Below the pieces are notes generated by a model. That model had not been told where the DNA came from, did not search any database, and was given only the letters and a program-made list of their open reading frames with translations. A stretch of 64,000 nucleotides of DNA, taken from positions 1-64,000 of the forward strand of contig NZ_PJAS01000052.1 in NCBI RefSeq assembly GCF_002836735.1, written 5' to 3'. Shown one piece after another: positions 45,851-55,359 of this stretch; within the stretch, counting starts at the first letter, position 1; each line of letters begins with the position of its first letter. The position numbers and the translations under genes were made by a program. Origin of the DNA: Psychrobacter sp. 4Bb. GTDB lineage: Bacteria > Pseudomonadota > Gammaproteobacteria > Pseudomonadales > Moraxellaceae.

Positions 45851-46589
45851 TTTTAGTTAGGTATTTACACAAAGATTTGCTATAGTTTAGCATGTTGAGC
45901 GACAATTAAGCAGAGGCGACAGCAATAATCATTGTTGTTACAAATAGTTGACCACCATTTTATTGCTTGTCAGCTTTCTACTACTTGCCAGTAAAGAGGT
46001 TGACACTATTTATCCTGCTGACCTGACACGTTTCATCTGATTTTAGGGCGCGTTATTTATTTAGAGGTATTACTTACCAAATATAGCCCTAAAAATTAAA
46101 AATACTGTACTGAATGTTATTCGGTACCATAAAATAAATAGTGACACTACATACCATCGCGTTAATCACTCTGATAATAAATCAGCTTATTAACCGATTA
46201 CAACACAACACTGACTCACTAATTGCATGACAACGACCGTACTCGATAATCAATCATTATTTAATGACTATTTATCTGATGGCTCTTTATGCCAGCATAG
46301 TTGAGCAAGTATGGGTAGTTTAGCGTTAGGATCGAAAAGTAACTCGATAGCTGCCTAAGTATTGGTGGTCAAACAGATGACGATAACAATGTAAATACGA
46401 TACCATGCTGACAAGCTGGTCCATTACTCTGTTTGCCAAGTACGCCCCGCTGATAACAAAAGCTGCGACACCTAACCTTGAGACACCCAAGATATTATTG
46501 ACGTTATACAAAGAACGATAAACAAAGAGTAACCAATTGCTTCGCCTGAATAAACAACCGCTGAATGACGCCACTATATAGTAGCAATC
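45851..46589. other. Divergent region rluC / rne, upper part
   Basis: 740 bases with no supported gene. It should carry the rluC promoter and possibly the rne promoter. TTTTAGGGC (46041-46049) and GCCCTAAAA (46086-46094) form a long-looped inverted repeat. A short frame on the minus strand (46326-46574) has no resemblance I can name. This may be further decayed coding DNA. Confidence 0.45.
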
Positions 46590-46982
46590 ATGACCGCGAT
46601 ATTATTGTTAGACTTTGATGGATGAATGGCAACAGCACCACGCCTTTTTAATATCAGTATTTTTTAGAGATGTAACTGACCCTCGCCCACGCTTACAACG
46701 TGCGCTGAAATCACTACCAATAGAACGTACTGAGAATAAGAACGCTTTGACTCGCTGACCCAATCATATATGTACCAAGTTTACTGATGATAAAATATAA
46801 GTACCGTAGCCTTACACCCTATATTACTGATATTAACGTGAGCGCCGCTCATTATTTCAGGTAAAAAAGAAGCCATTGAAAAAGCCCATGTGCTTTATGA
46901 AACCCACGATTTACGTTCTACCGTTAATGAACATCTACACACGCTAATCACAATATTAGCCACACTTGCCACTATGTCCTAA
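46590..46982 (+). pseudogene. Decayed HAD-type (pyrimidine 5'-nucleotidase-like) gene
   Basis: Translation of the plus strand gives disconnected protein-like pieces. An ATG at 46590 opens MTAILLLDFDG, the HAD motif I, then a stop. In the next frame the phrase ATAPRLFNIS follows. DVTDPRPRLQRALKSLP (about 46655-46705) resembles the HAD cap-end segment before motif II of pyrimidine 5'-nucleotidases. In another frame KEAIEKAHVLYETHDLRS...HL (46865-46982) resembles the C-terminal end of that family. Stops and frame changes separate these. The total is far shorter than an intact gene (about 220 residues), so internal deletions are likely. The DNA now lies just before rne. Confidence 0.55.
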
Positions 46983-47024
46983 AGACTGTCTTATCGTTGT
47001 CATGCGTACTCATAGGATACAAAT

Positions 47025-50000
47025 ATGAAACGCATTTTGATCAACGCTACTCAAAACGAAGAGATTCGTGTCGCCTTATGTAAAGGCAACCATCTGTACG
47101 ATTTCGACCTAGAAAACCGTACTCGCGAGCAAAAAAAATCTAACATCTATAAAGGTCATGTGACTCGTGTTGAGCCATCGCTCGAAGCAGTATTCGTTGA
47201 ATATGGTTCTCAGCGTCAAGGCTTTTTGCCCATTCGTGAAATCTCTGCTGAATACCTAAGCGGCAACCCACGTGACGAAAACATCAAAAAACTGATCAAA
47301 GAAGGCGACGAATTAATCGTCCAAGTCGAAAAAGAAGAGCGTGGTAATAAAGGCGCTGCCCTATCGACGTATGTGTCATTAGCCGGTCGTTATCTGGTAT
47401 TGATGCCAAACAACCCTCGCGGCGGTGGTATCTCACGTCAAATCTCGGGCAAACTGCGTGAAGATATGAAGCGCATGCTGAGCAATCTTGATTTACCAAA
47501 AGGCATGAGTGTCATCATTCGTACTGCTGGTATTGGTAAAACTCAGGAAGATTTACAGCACGATCTAAACCACTTGCTCAACATTTGGCAAGCCATTCAA
47601 GAACAAAACCAAAAATACCCATCACCGCGCTTGGTTCACCAAGAAGCGGGCGTTGTCACACGTGCTGTTCGTGATTATCTACGTGATGATATCGCTGAGA
47701 TTTGGATTGATAACGAAAACGCTTACATTGAAGCGGCTGGGTTTATCGATGCGGTAATGCCAAAACAAGCCGAAAAGCTACGCAAATATACTGACTATGA
47801 GCCGATGTTTTCGCGCTTCAATATCGAAAAACAAATCGAAACCGCTTATCAGCGTGAAGTTCGTCTGCCATCAGGTGGTTCAATCGTTATTGACCAAACA
47901 GAAGCACTAGTCTCTATCGACATTAACTCAGCTAAGTCAACCAAAGGTTCAGACGTTGCTGAGACCGCTTACCATACCAACTTAGAAGCAGCTGACGAGA
48001 TTGCTCGTCAGCTTCGTTTGCGTGATATGGGTGGTTTGATCGTTATTGATTTCATTGACATGAATGACAATAAGCACCAAAAAGAAGTAGAAAAACGTCT
48101 AATCGACGCGACCAAATATGATCGTGCGCGCGTTCAGTTTGGTGATATCTCTAAGTTTGGTTTGATGGAAATGAGCCGTCAGCGTCTACGTCCTTCATTA
48201 GAGGAGTCAACAGGCTATATCTGCCCACGTTGTCATGGCAACGGTATGATTCGTGACTTGCGCTCATTGTCGCTATCTATCATGCGTCAAATTGAGCAAA
48301 TCGCCCTTAAAGAACGTCAAGGTGAAGTACAAGCAGAAGTCCCGACAGACATCGCGGCATTCTTATTAAATGAAAAGCGCGACAGCTTGGTTTATCTTGA
48401 GCAAGACAGTGGCACGCGTATCACTATTTTGCCACACGCGCATTTAGAATCACCAAACTTCAAGCTGCACTTCAACCGTGATGGCTTTGCACCATCGAGC
48501 TATGAACGTATCACTGATACTCAGCAACAAGAGCATAGTGACCTTGGCTACAACGTTGACTGGCAGACTGCTGAAAAAGAGCGTCCTGAACAGCAACCTA
48601 CTCGCCAGCCTCGTAAAACTGCAGATGATAAGCAGAACCGCTCAAACATTCAGCAAAATGCAGCCACGCAAACGCAGAACGATACGGTAAATCATAGCAA
48701 TGATCGTCGTAATCATAAAAATACCAACGACGTGTCGCCTGCACATGCACCGCAAGCTAATAAAACTGCTAGTGTTGCCGCTCCAGTAGCACCGCAGACA
48801 CAGAGTGTCGAAGCTACTGCTCAACCAAAAGCCGTTGCATGGTTATCAAACCTATTTGCTCAAGCACCACAAGCCACTACGACACCTAGTGTCAGTAGCC
48901 GAGATGCCGCTGAAGCAATCGAAGCGCTAGTAAACACTGGCGCGCAAAGCTTAGGCTCGTTTGGTCAAGTTGATAGCAATGCCTTGAATAATGCCGCTGC
49001 AACTGGTGAGCAGCCAATTCAACAAAGCAACAGTCAGAAAAACGACAGCCAACAGTCAGATAACAACGCTAATCGTCAACAGGCGCGTCGTAATGATAGC
49101 GATACTGATGACAGCAGCAATGAAGACAGAAGAAGACGTAAGCCGCGTAAGTCTAGATCTTCTAAGCCGCGTCAAAGAAAAGAGGCAACTGACGAGACTA
49201 CTGGCAACGTAAACAGTAGCTCAGAAAGTACTAACTCAAACAATGCTGATGACAAATCGTCTGATACTCAAGACCAAAGACAGCAAGACAAGCGTCAAAA
49301 CGATAACAGACGCACGAACGATCGCAATCGTAATAACCGCCAAGATAGCAGTCAACAGAACAGCAATCGTAACGCAAGCGAGCGCAGTGATGCTGATAAC
49401 GAAAACAGCTCTAAAGCAGATGAGCAAACTCGTACTAAGCGTAAATCGCATAGCCAACGCGGCTCACGCGGTAAGCTAGAGCGCGGTGAGACACTAACGG
49501 CTGACAACGTTAAGCAGGGCAAACAGCAGAACGCTAGAAACAACGATGCTGCCAATAGCAAAAATCAGCATAGTGCACGTCGCAATCAAGACCCTAACGA
49601 GGTCGTGCTACAGGTCAATGAAGCGCCAACTGAGTTAAAAGCCCCTGAAGTGGTGCATTTATCTTTAGATGATAGCAAATCCACACAGGCCAAAACTCAG
49701 CCTAGTGAGCAGCAAAGCGCGACAAACAACATAGCAAAAGATGAGCATTCAAACGAAACAGCTGCTCAAAAACTTACTGATAAGCACAGTAGCAATGAGC
49801 AGAACACTGATAAGCAAAAAACCACTGCTTCGAACGCTGATAAGAAAAGCGATAACGAAAAAAGTATGGTGGAAGCAAATGCCAATCAGGTAAATGACGA
49901 TAAGCGTACAACTACTGAACAAGCTAAGGTTCAAAACGATGCTCCTAAGCATGAGCAGGCTGCTGAAGAGAAAAAAGCACCTGTAGTTGTAGAAGCTCAA

Positions 50001-51176
50001 TCGACCTCTACGAGTAACACCGAAAGTAAAGCGGAAGCTCCAACGTCGGTAACTACTGACGTTGAAGCAGCTAAAGAAACTCAGAATCCAAAACAGCAGA
50101 AAACCAAGACTGCTGAAAATGTGAGTAAGAGTAATGAAGCTCAAAGTACTCAGGCTGACAGTAATAGTGCAAGCACAAGTAATGTGAGTAACTCAGCACT
50201 TGAGCTAACCCATGAAGCACTATTTGGCACACGTTACGTGACTGCTGAGAAATTTGGGCAAGCGAGTAACGATCCACGTGTAGTACTCGCTCAGCAAGCT
50301 GCTCAAGCGGATAAGCCAGCTGCTACTAATGTGCCAGCAATACGTGGCACGGTTGGTGAGTTTATTCGTGCCACGCTACCAGAGGCGCAAACGCGCTTAG
50401 TAGAAGAAGGCATTATCAACTGCTTTATCTCGACTATTGCGTTGCATAATGAGCAATCTCAGAGTGCTGATAATAGCTCTGATGCTGCTAGCCAGAGCTT
50501 TGACTTTAGCAATTATGGCTATCAACCATTGGCTGCCGACTACCTTGCACGCTTTGAAGTGATGACTCAAGCCGTCAGTCAATTCGCAGCAGCACAAGGT
50601 AAGACAGACGTTGAGCCACGTGCTATCACTAAGCGTGCTAGCAACGATCCGCGCGGACAGCACCCTGATTATCAGGAACCCACTGTATTGAGCGTACCTG
50701 CTGAACAAGCTACCGTCGAGCAAACCAATAACGAAGTCGATGCGCATGACGTTGAAGCGACTGCCCTCGCCAATCAGACACAGACAGAAAATGTCAGTGC
50801 TGATAGTGAGCACTTGCTAGAAGTCGAGCGCGCTCAGTCAGAAGCTAAGGATGCAGAAGTCGAAATCCCTGCAGAGCAAACTGGCAATGAAGTAGAAAAT
50901 GCTGCAGAGACTGAGCAAACGAATAAATCGGTAGTAGAAGAATCTACTAAAGAGGCTAGCAAAGAAGACAGTCAGGCAGCTAAGTCTAAGACGACTATAG
51001 CTAGCTATAAAAACATGATCGAAAATGTGGCTGAGCAATTGCTTCCACAGACTGGTATGTTCAATCTGACTACGCCAAAAGTACCAAAGGCGCGCAGTCG
51101 TAAGCCTAAGACGGATCATAAGAAGCCGACGCAGGCTGAAAAGCTTGCATCTGATGATACAGACAGCGACAGCTAG
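47025..51176 (+). CDS. rne: Ribonuclease E
   Basis: Endoribonuclease for mRNA turnover and for rRNA/tRNA maturation. The N-terminal catalytic half (residues 1-510) has the S1 domain (KSNIYKGHVTRVEPSLEAVFVEYG), the metal-binding Asp299 (SIDINSAKS) and Asp342 (VIDFIDMND), and the zinc-link CPRCHGNG (Cys400, Cys403). The remaining 870 residues are a very long, disordered scaffold: an Arg-rich RNA-binding stretch (about 690-840, RRRRKPRKSRSSKPRQRK), Asn/Gln/Ser/Asp-rich linkers, two repeats of SNDPR (about 1080 and 1205) and a Lys-rich C-terminal end. 1383 residues exceed E. coli RNase E (1061). AGGA lies 10 bases before ATG. Confidence 0.98.
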   Translation: MKRILINATQNEEIRVALCKGNHLYDFDLENRTREQKKSNIYKGHVTRVEPSLEAVFVEYGSQRQGFLPIREISAEYLSGNPRDENIKKLIKEGDELIVQVEKEERGNKGAALSTYVSLAGRYLVLMPNNPRGGGISRQISGKLREDMKRMLSNLDLPKGMSVIIRTAGIGKTQEDLQHDLNHLLNIWQAIQEQNQKYPSPRLVHQEAGVVTRAVRDYLRDDIAEIWIDNENAYIEAAGFIDAVMPKQAEKLRKYTDYEPMFSRFNIEKQIETAYQREVRLPSGGSIVIDQTEALVSIDINSAKSTKGSDVAETAYHTNLEAADEIARQLRLRDMGGLIVIDFIDMNDNKHQKEVEKRLIDATKYDRARVQFGDISKFGLMEMSRQRLRPSLEESTGYICPRCHGNGMIRDLRSLSLSIMRQIEQIALKERQGEVQAEVPTDIAAFLLNEKRDSLVYLEQDSGTRITILPHAHLESPNFKLHFNRDGFAPSSYERITDTQQQEHSDLGYNVDWQTAEKERPEQQPTRQPRKTADDKQNRSNIQQNAATQTQNDTVNHSNDRRNHKNTNDVSPAHAPQANKTASVAAPVAPQTQSVEATAQPKAVAWLSNLFAQAPQATTTPSVSSRDAAEAIEALVNTGAQSLGSFGQVDSNALNNAAATGEQPIQQSNSQKNDSQQSDNNANRQQARRNDSDTDDSSNEDRRRRKPRKSRSSKPRQRKEATDETTGNVNSSSESTNSNNADDKSSDTQDQRQQDKRQNDNRRTNDRNRNNRQDSSQQNSNRNASERSDADNENSSKADEQTRTKRKSHSQRGSRGKLERGETLTADNVKQGKQQNARNNDAANSKNQHSARRNQDPNEVVLQVNEAPTELKAPEVVHLSLDDSKSTQAKTQPSEQQSATNNIAKDEHSNETAAQKLTDKHSSNEQNTDKQKTTASNADKKSDNEKSMVEANANQVNDDKRTTTEQAKVQNDAPKHEQAAEEKKAPVVVEAQSTSTSNTESKAEAPTSVTTDVEAAKETQNPKQQKTKTAENVSKSNEAQSTQADSNSASTSNVSNSALELTHEALFGTRYVTAEKFGQASNDPRVVLAQQAAQADKPAATNVPAIRGTVGEFIRATLPEAQTRLVEEGIINCFISTIALHNEQSQSADNSSDAASQSFDFSNYGYQPLAADYLARFEVMTQAVSQFAAAQGKTDVEPRAITKRASNDPRGQHPDYQEPTVLSVPAEQATVEQTNNEVDAHDVEATALANQTQTENVSADSEHLLEVERAQSEAKDAEVEIPAEQTGNEVENAAETEQTNKSVVEESTKEASKEDSQAAKSKTTIASYKNMIENVAEQLLPQTGMFNLTTPKVPKARSRKPKTDHKKPTQAEKLASDDTDSDS

Positions 51177-51194
51177 TCATACAAGCTCAAACGT

Positions 51195-51234
51195 AAAAGC
51201 CCCAAAGCTATTCGTAGCGTTGGGGCTTTTTATT
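51195..51234. terminator. Terminator rne / DUF808 gene
   Basis: AAAAGCCCCAA (51195-51205) pairs with TTGGGGCTTTT (51220-51230), and the inner AGCTA/TAGCG extends it around TTCG. T-rich DNA follows on the plus strand. It should act on both convergent genes. Confidence 0.88.
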
Positions 51235-51292
51235 TTAATACAGTCAAACTTACTTGCTAATTCAAACGAGAGACAATAAAAAGCAGATAAGC

Positions 51293-52234
51293 TTAGTGCG
51301 CAGAAGACGCTGTGTCATCTTTACCACGCATTTTGCCAATAGTAGTAACAATAGCTACCACAATAGCGCCAACAATCAGTCCGACTAATCCATTTAACAA
51401 TGACGCGGTTAACCCTTCAAATACCCCAGTAAGATGGGCAATATCTTCTACACTATGATGCAAAAAGCCTATACCGTGAACGATAATACCACCACCCACC
51501 AAGAACATCGCAATCGTACCCGCTATGGATAAAAACTTCATAAGCTTTGGCGCAGCTGCAAGCATAAATTCGCCAAACTTGCGCTTACTATCACCTGCTT
51601 GTGAGTTTTCAATCAAATGCAGACCCGCATCATCAATCTTTACGATGCCTGCAACTAAGCCGTAGATACCGACGGTCACGACAGCAGCCACTATCGAAAG
51701 TACGATGCCTTTTTGGACAATATCGCCACCAGCTGCTGTAATTGCGCCTAAAGAGATAACAATAATCTCAGCTGACAAGATAAAATCGGTCCGTATGGCA
51801 CCTTTGATTTTGTCCTTTTCAAACGCGACCAAATCTACCGACTCATCTGCGTTAGCCTTTAAACGGGCATTTTGCTCTTCATCATGAGGCAACAATTTCG
51901 GCCAAAACTTGTGAATGACCTTCTCAGCCCCTTCATAACTCAGGTATAACCCTCCGATCATCAATAGCGGAGTAATCAACCACGGTATAAAATAACTGAT
52001 CAATAGCGCTGCTGGTACTAAAATCACCTTGTTCACGGCAGAACCTTTGGCAACTGCCCAAATGACGGGGAGCTCACGATTTGGCTTAACCCCTGTGACC
52101 TGCTCGGCATTGAGTGCTAAATCATCACCAACTAAGCCCGCGGTTTTTTTGGCAGCGACTTTGGTCATGACGCTCACATCATCCATTAAGACGCTGATGT
52201 CATCGAGTAAGGTTAATAAACTGGCACCTGCCAT
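51293..52234 (-). CDS. DUF808 family membrane protein (YedI-like)
   Basis: 313-residue polytopic protein of the DUF808/YedI family. MAGASLLTLLDDISVLMDDVSVMTKVAAKKTAGLVGDDLALNAEQV... start and AKGSAVNKVILVPAALLIS are highly typical; five or six hydrophobic segments follow. Its function is unknown in general. AAGGAG lies 7 bases before the ATG. Confidence 0.92.
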   Translation of the reverse strand: MAGASLLTLLDDISVLMDDVSVMTKVAAKKTAGLVGDDLALNAEQVTGVKPNRELPVIWAVAKGSAVNKVILVPAALLISYFIPWLITPLLMIGGLYLSYEGAEKVIHKFWPKLLPHDEEQNARLKANADESVDLVAFEKDKIKGAIRTDFILSAEIIVISLGAITAAGGDIVQKGIVLSIVAAVVTVGIYGLVAGIVKIDDAGLHLIENSQAGDSKRKFGEFMLAAAPKLMKFLSIAGTIAMFLVGGGIIVHGIGFLHHSVEDIAHLTGVFEGLTASLLNGLVGLIVGAIVVAIVTTIGKMRGKDDTASSAH

Positions 52235-52638
52235 GTGTGCTCCTTAAAGCAAATTTGTTAAAGTAAGTCGTTCTCAAATAGTTTATACAACGCATTTTAT
52301 ATAGATTTTTATAAAAACAATGCGATTAGCCTTAGACTACAAGTTCAAGCAACTATGTTAAATAGCACAAATGTATCTTGTTTTTTGAATTTATGTTGAT
52401 AGCTATTCTTTAAAGTTGGCTTTATTGATACTTCTTGGCTGCCTTCCCTTTGCTATTATTTGGCGTAAATATGGTAATATGAAGGCTATTACTACCTATC
52501 TTTTATTATCAATAAGTTATAAAAACTTCTTCAATGTTAGACCTTTAAAACACTGCCAAGACACATTACTATATAGAAAAGTTTATAGCGTTTTTATAAC
52601 GAACTCATGATTAGGCACGACACCTATAGGAAACCCGT
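52235..52638. other. Divergent region DUF808 gene / dsbC
   Basis: About 400 bases, AT-rich. Must contain two promoters; no gene supported. The small frame at 52416-52610 has neither a ribosome binding site nor a recognisable sequence. Confidence 0.4.
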
Positions 52639-53493
52639 ATGCCGTTCCCCACTATCAAAAATACCACCTTGCGTAACCCTCTTTCTCGTACCATTCTATC
52701 TCGTTTTATGATGAGTGCGCTGTTAGTTGGTATCGCTGCTGGCTGCTCAAACAATGCCGCTGATGCAACTAGCAATACCAGTGTTGTAAACGCTGCACAG
52801 ACAAATGCCACTGCTGCTAAGCCCTCAGCTGGTAATGATGCAACCGTGGTGAAGGCGTTACAGGCGAACCTAAAAAGCTCTGGTATCGAGGAAACTATCG
52901 TTTCAGCTGTACCGACAGATATGGATGGTATTTATTGGGTGACCGCTGAAGGTCTACCTTCTTTCTTTACTGATAAAGCTGGCAAGCATATTATTCAAGG
53001 TCAGATCATCGCTGTGGGTGATGCCGCTCCAGTCGATATCAGTGCCGCCCTAGTTGCTACGACAGCACAAGAAGCGCTAAAAGCCGTCGATAAAAAAGAC
53101 ATGGTGATTTATCCAGCAAAAGGCGAAACCAAGGCCGTCATCTATGCCTTTACCGATGCAGACTGTGGCTACTGTCGCAAACTACATTCAGAAATGGATG
53201 ATATCAATGCACGCGGTATCGAGGTTCGTTATCTGGCATGGCCACGCAGTCAAGAGTCTGTACCAAAAATGGAAGCGATCTGGTGTAGTCAGGATCGTAA
53301 AGCTGCAATGGATCAAGCAAAAATCGGTGCCAACGTACAGGCCCCTAGCTGTGCCAACCCTGTCCAAGAACATATGGCTCTAGGCTCAAGACTTGGTGTG
53401 CGTGGTACGCCTGCGGTATTTACCGAGACAGGACAACAAGTAGGTGGCTACTTGCCTGCAGCAGAATTGGCACAAGCAATAGGTGCTAACTAA
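52639..53493 (+). CDS. dsbC: DsbC-type thiol:disulfide interchange lipoprotein
   Basis: Disulfide isomerase-like protein, 284 residues. The thioredoxin fold carries CGYC (Cys176-Cys179, within FTDADCGYCRKLHSEM) and the cis-Pro loop RGTPAVF. An N-terminal dimerisation domain (about 70-140) is present. Unlike typical soluble DsbC, the signal peptide ends in a lipobox GIAAGC (Cys36), so I infer a membrane-anchored form. A second Cys pair (WCSQ and PSCAN) is also as in DsbC. dsbC-hom order is usual in Pseudomonas and relatives. Confidence 0.9.
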   Translation: MPFPTIKNTTLRNPLSRTILSRFMMSALLVGIAAGCSNNAADATSNTSVVNAAQTNATAAKPSAGNDATVVKALQANLKSSGIEETIVSAVPTDMDGIYWVTAEGLPSFFTDKAGKHIIQGQIIAVGDAAPVDISAALVATTAQEALKAVDKKDMVIYPAKGETKAVIYAFTDADCGYCRKLHSEMDDINARGIEVRYLAWPRSQESVPKMEAIWCSQDRKAAMDQAKIGANVQAPSCANPVQEHMALGSRLGVRGTPAVFTETGQQVGGYLPAAELAQAIGAN

Positions 53494-53909
53494 TCATTTG
53501 AGTTACCAGTATTAGTTACTCATATTAACAACTAATATTGGCAATCAAGCATAAATGATATATACATATGTCAAACAAGATTGAAGCTACTGCTTTTTTA
53601 TAATCGTAAGCTGATATAACCTTGATGACGTTGTCTTTATAACATTGGCTTTTATGGTATTAGCCTTTATAACATTGGCTTTTATGAGATTGTATAGACG
53701 TCACAATGCCTTGTCGGTATGATACGATAAAGCACGATGCAAAATGAGCAACACCCTTTTTATTTGAGCTTTTTTTATTCAACTATGATGAAGTAGATAG
53801 GCAGGCAGTACTAGACAATGCGCACAGACGTTATGTTTGATGTCGCAGACTCATTTGACACTGTCACCGCTTATAATGACTTCATTGTATTTAACCTCTT
53901 GAGGATACT
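53494..53909. other. Intergenic region dsbC / hom with hairpin and a short direct repeat
   Basis: 416 bases, AT-rich. CCAGTATTAGTT (53506-53517) and AACTAATATTGG (53530-53541) form a hairpin with one mismatch, possibly the dsbC transcript end. A 22-base direct repeat with 30-bp period lies at 53635-53686 (listed separately). The hom promoter should be in the rest. Confidence 0.5.
53635..53686. repeat. 22-bp direct repeat, period 30 bp
   Basis: The 22-base sequence beginning CTTTATAACATTGGC occurs at 53635-53656 and again, identically, at 53665-53686. The intervening GTATTAGC is also partly similar. Two copies only; likely slippage or a regulatory duplication. Confidence 0.75.
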
Positions 53910-55250
53910 GTGAGTAATTCCATCAAACTAGCGATACTTGGTCTGGGCACCGTCGGAACGGGCGTGATCAATCTGATCAATGACAATTTAAATGAGCTAA
54001 AACGCCGTAGCGGACGCGACATTATTATTACCGAAGTCGGTACGCGTCGTCAGCGTGATGATATTGATACCAATATCATGCAAAACAGCGATCTGATGGC
54101 AATTGCCGCAAGCGATAACGTCGATATTGTTATTGAAGTGATTGGTGGTACCACCTTAGCCAAAGACGTCATTATGCAGGCCATTAAAAACGGCAAACAT
54201 GTAGTCACGGCAAACAAGGCTCTACTCGCTGAACACGGTAATGAGATCTTTGCTTTCGCTGAAGAAAACAATGTGCACGTTGCTTATGAAGCAGCGGTAG
54301 CAGGCGGTATTCCGATTATCAAGGTAATGCGTGAAGCACTGGCTGCCAACAAAATAGACTGGCTCGCGGGTATCATCAACGGTACTGGCAATTTTATCAT
54401 GACCGAAATGCGTGATAAGGGTCGCCCATTTGCCGACGTATTAAGCGAAGCGCAAGAGTTAGGTTACGCAGAAGCAGATCCTACTTTTGATGTTGAAGGT
54501 ATTGATGCAGCTCATAAATTGGCGCTACTCGCCTCTATCGCTTTTGGTATTCCGCTACAGTTTGATAAAGTCTACTGTGAAGGTATTACTGGTATTACCC
54601 TGCAAGACGTTAACTATGCCGAAGAGCTTGGCTACCGTATCAAGCATTTAGGGTTTGCAGTACGCCGCGATAGCGAAAACGATGGTGACGCAGGGGTTGA
54701 ATTACGCGTACACCCGACACTTATTCCACAAGATGCGCTATTGGCGAACGTCAATGGTGTAAAAAATGCAGTACTGGTTAACTCACATCCACTTGGTCAG
54801 ACGCTCTATTGCGGCGATGGGGCTGGGGCTGGTGCAACTGCTTCTGCAGTGATGGCCGATGTCATGGATTTGGTTCGTGTGCTGGGTAGCAAAGATCGTG
54901 ACGACCAGAGCAACACTGGTCATCATGTCCCGCATTTAGCATTTATCCCTGATCAGCTATCAGACACGCCTATATTGCGTGCTGATCAGATGGTAACTGG
55001 CTATTATTTGCGTGTGCATGCTTATGATAGCCCAGGCGTACTGGCAGATATCACGCGCATCCTAAGTGATGCCGGTATCAACATCGATGCAATCTTGCAA
55101 AAGCCTGCGCATAAAGTAGGTCAAGTGCCGGTGATTATTCTGACGCTACCCGTGGTTGAGAGTCAGATGAATCTTGCTATCGAAAAAATTGAAAAGTTAG
55201 AGACCATTACTGATAAAGTAGTACGCATACGATTAGATGAGCTAGCATAA
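53910..55250 (+). CDS. hom: Homoserine dehydrogenase
   Basis: NAD(P)-dependent reduction of aspartate semialdehyde to homoserine, leading to threonine and methionine. ILGLGTVGTGVINLI (residues 9-23) is the nucleotide-binding loop; IINGTGNFIMTEM and GYAEADPTFDVEGIDAAHKLALLASIAF are catalytic-domain signatures. A C-terminal ACT domain (about 365-446) suggests amino-acid feedback. The start is GTG with GAGGA 5 bases before. thrC, the usual next gene, is not here; a thiolase follows. Confidence 0.97.
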   Translation: MSNSIKLAILGLGTVGTGVINLINDNLNELKRRSGRDIIITEVGTRRQRDDIDTNIMQNSDLMAIAASDNVDIVIEVIGGTTLAKDVIMQAIKNGKHVVTANKALLAEHGNEIFAFAEENNVHVAYEAAVAGGIPIIKVMREALAANKIDWLAGIINGTGNFIMTEMRDKGRPFADVLSEAQELGYAEADPTFDVEGIDAAHKLALLASIAFGIPLQFDKVYCEGITGITLQDVNYAEELGYRIKHLGFAVRRDSENDGDAGVELRVHPTLIPQDALLANVNGVKNAVLVNSHPLGQTLYCGDGAGAGATASAVMADVMDLVRVLGSKDRDDQSNTGHHVPHLAFIPDQLSDTPILRADQMVTGYYLRVHAYDSPGVLADITRILSDAGINIDAILQKPAHKVGQVPVIILTLPVVESQMNLAIEKIEKLETITDKVVRIRLDELA

Positions 55251-55359
55251 ACCACATACTGAAGAAGACAGATGCTTATAATATAAGCAAAAGCTAGCCA
55301 ATCGGCATCTGATTTCTTGGTAGATACTTAATCAAAACGCACAACAAGGAATAATAACG

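Noticed and set aside
46326..46574. Minus-strand frame of 82 codons between rluC and rne
   Set aside because: No recognisable motif and no ribosome binding site; treated as chance or decayed sequence.
49236..51119. Several minus-strand frames opposite rne
   Set aside because: The low-complexity codons of the RNase E tail give long antisense frames; no start signals or family resemblance.
53635..53686. CRISPR-like array
   Set aside because: Only two repeats with an 8-base spacer and no cas genes in the window.
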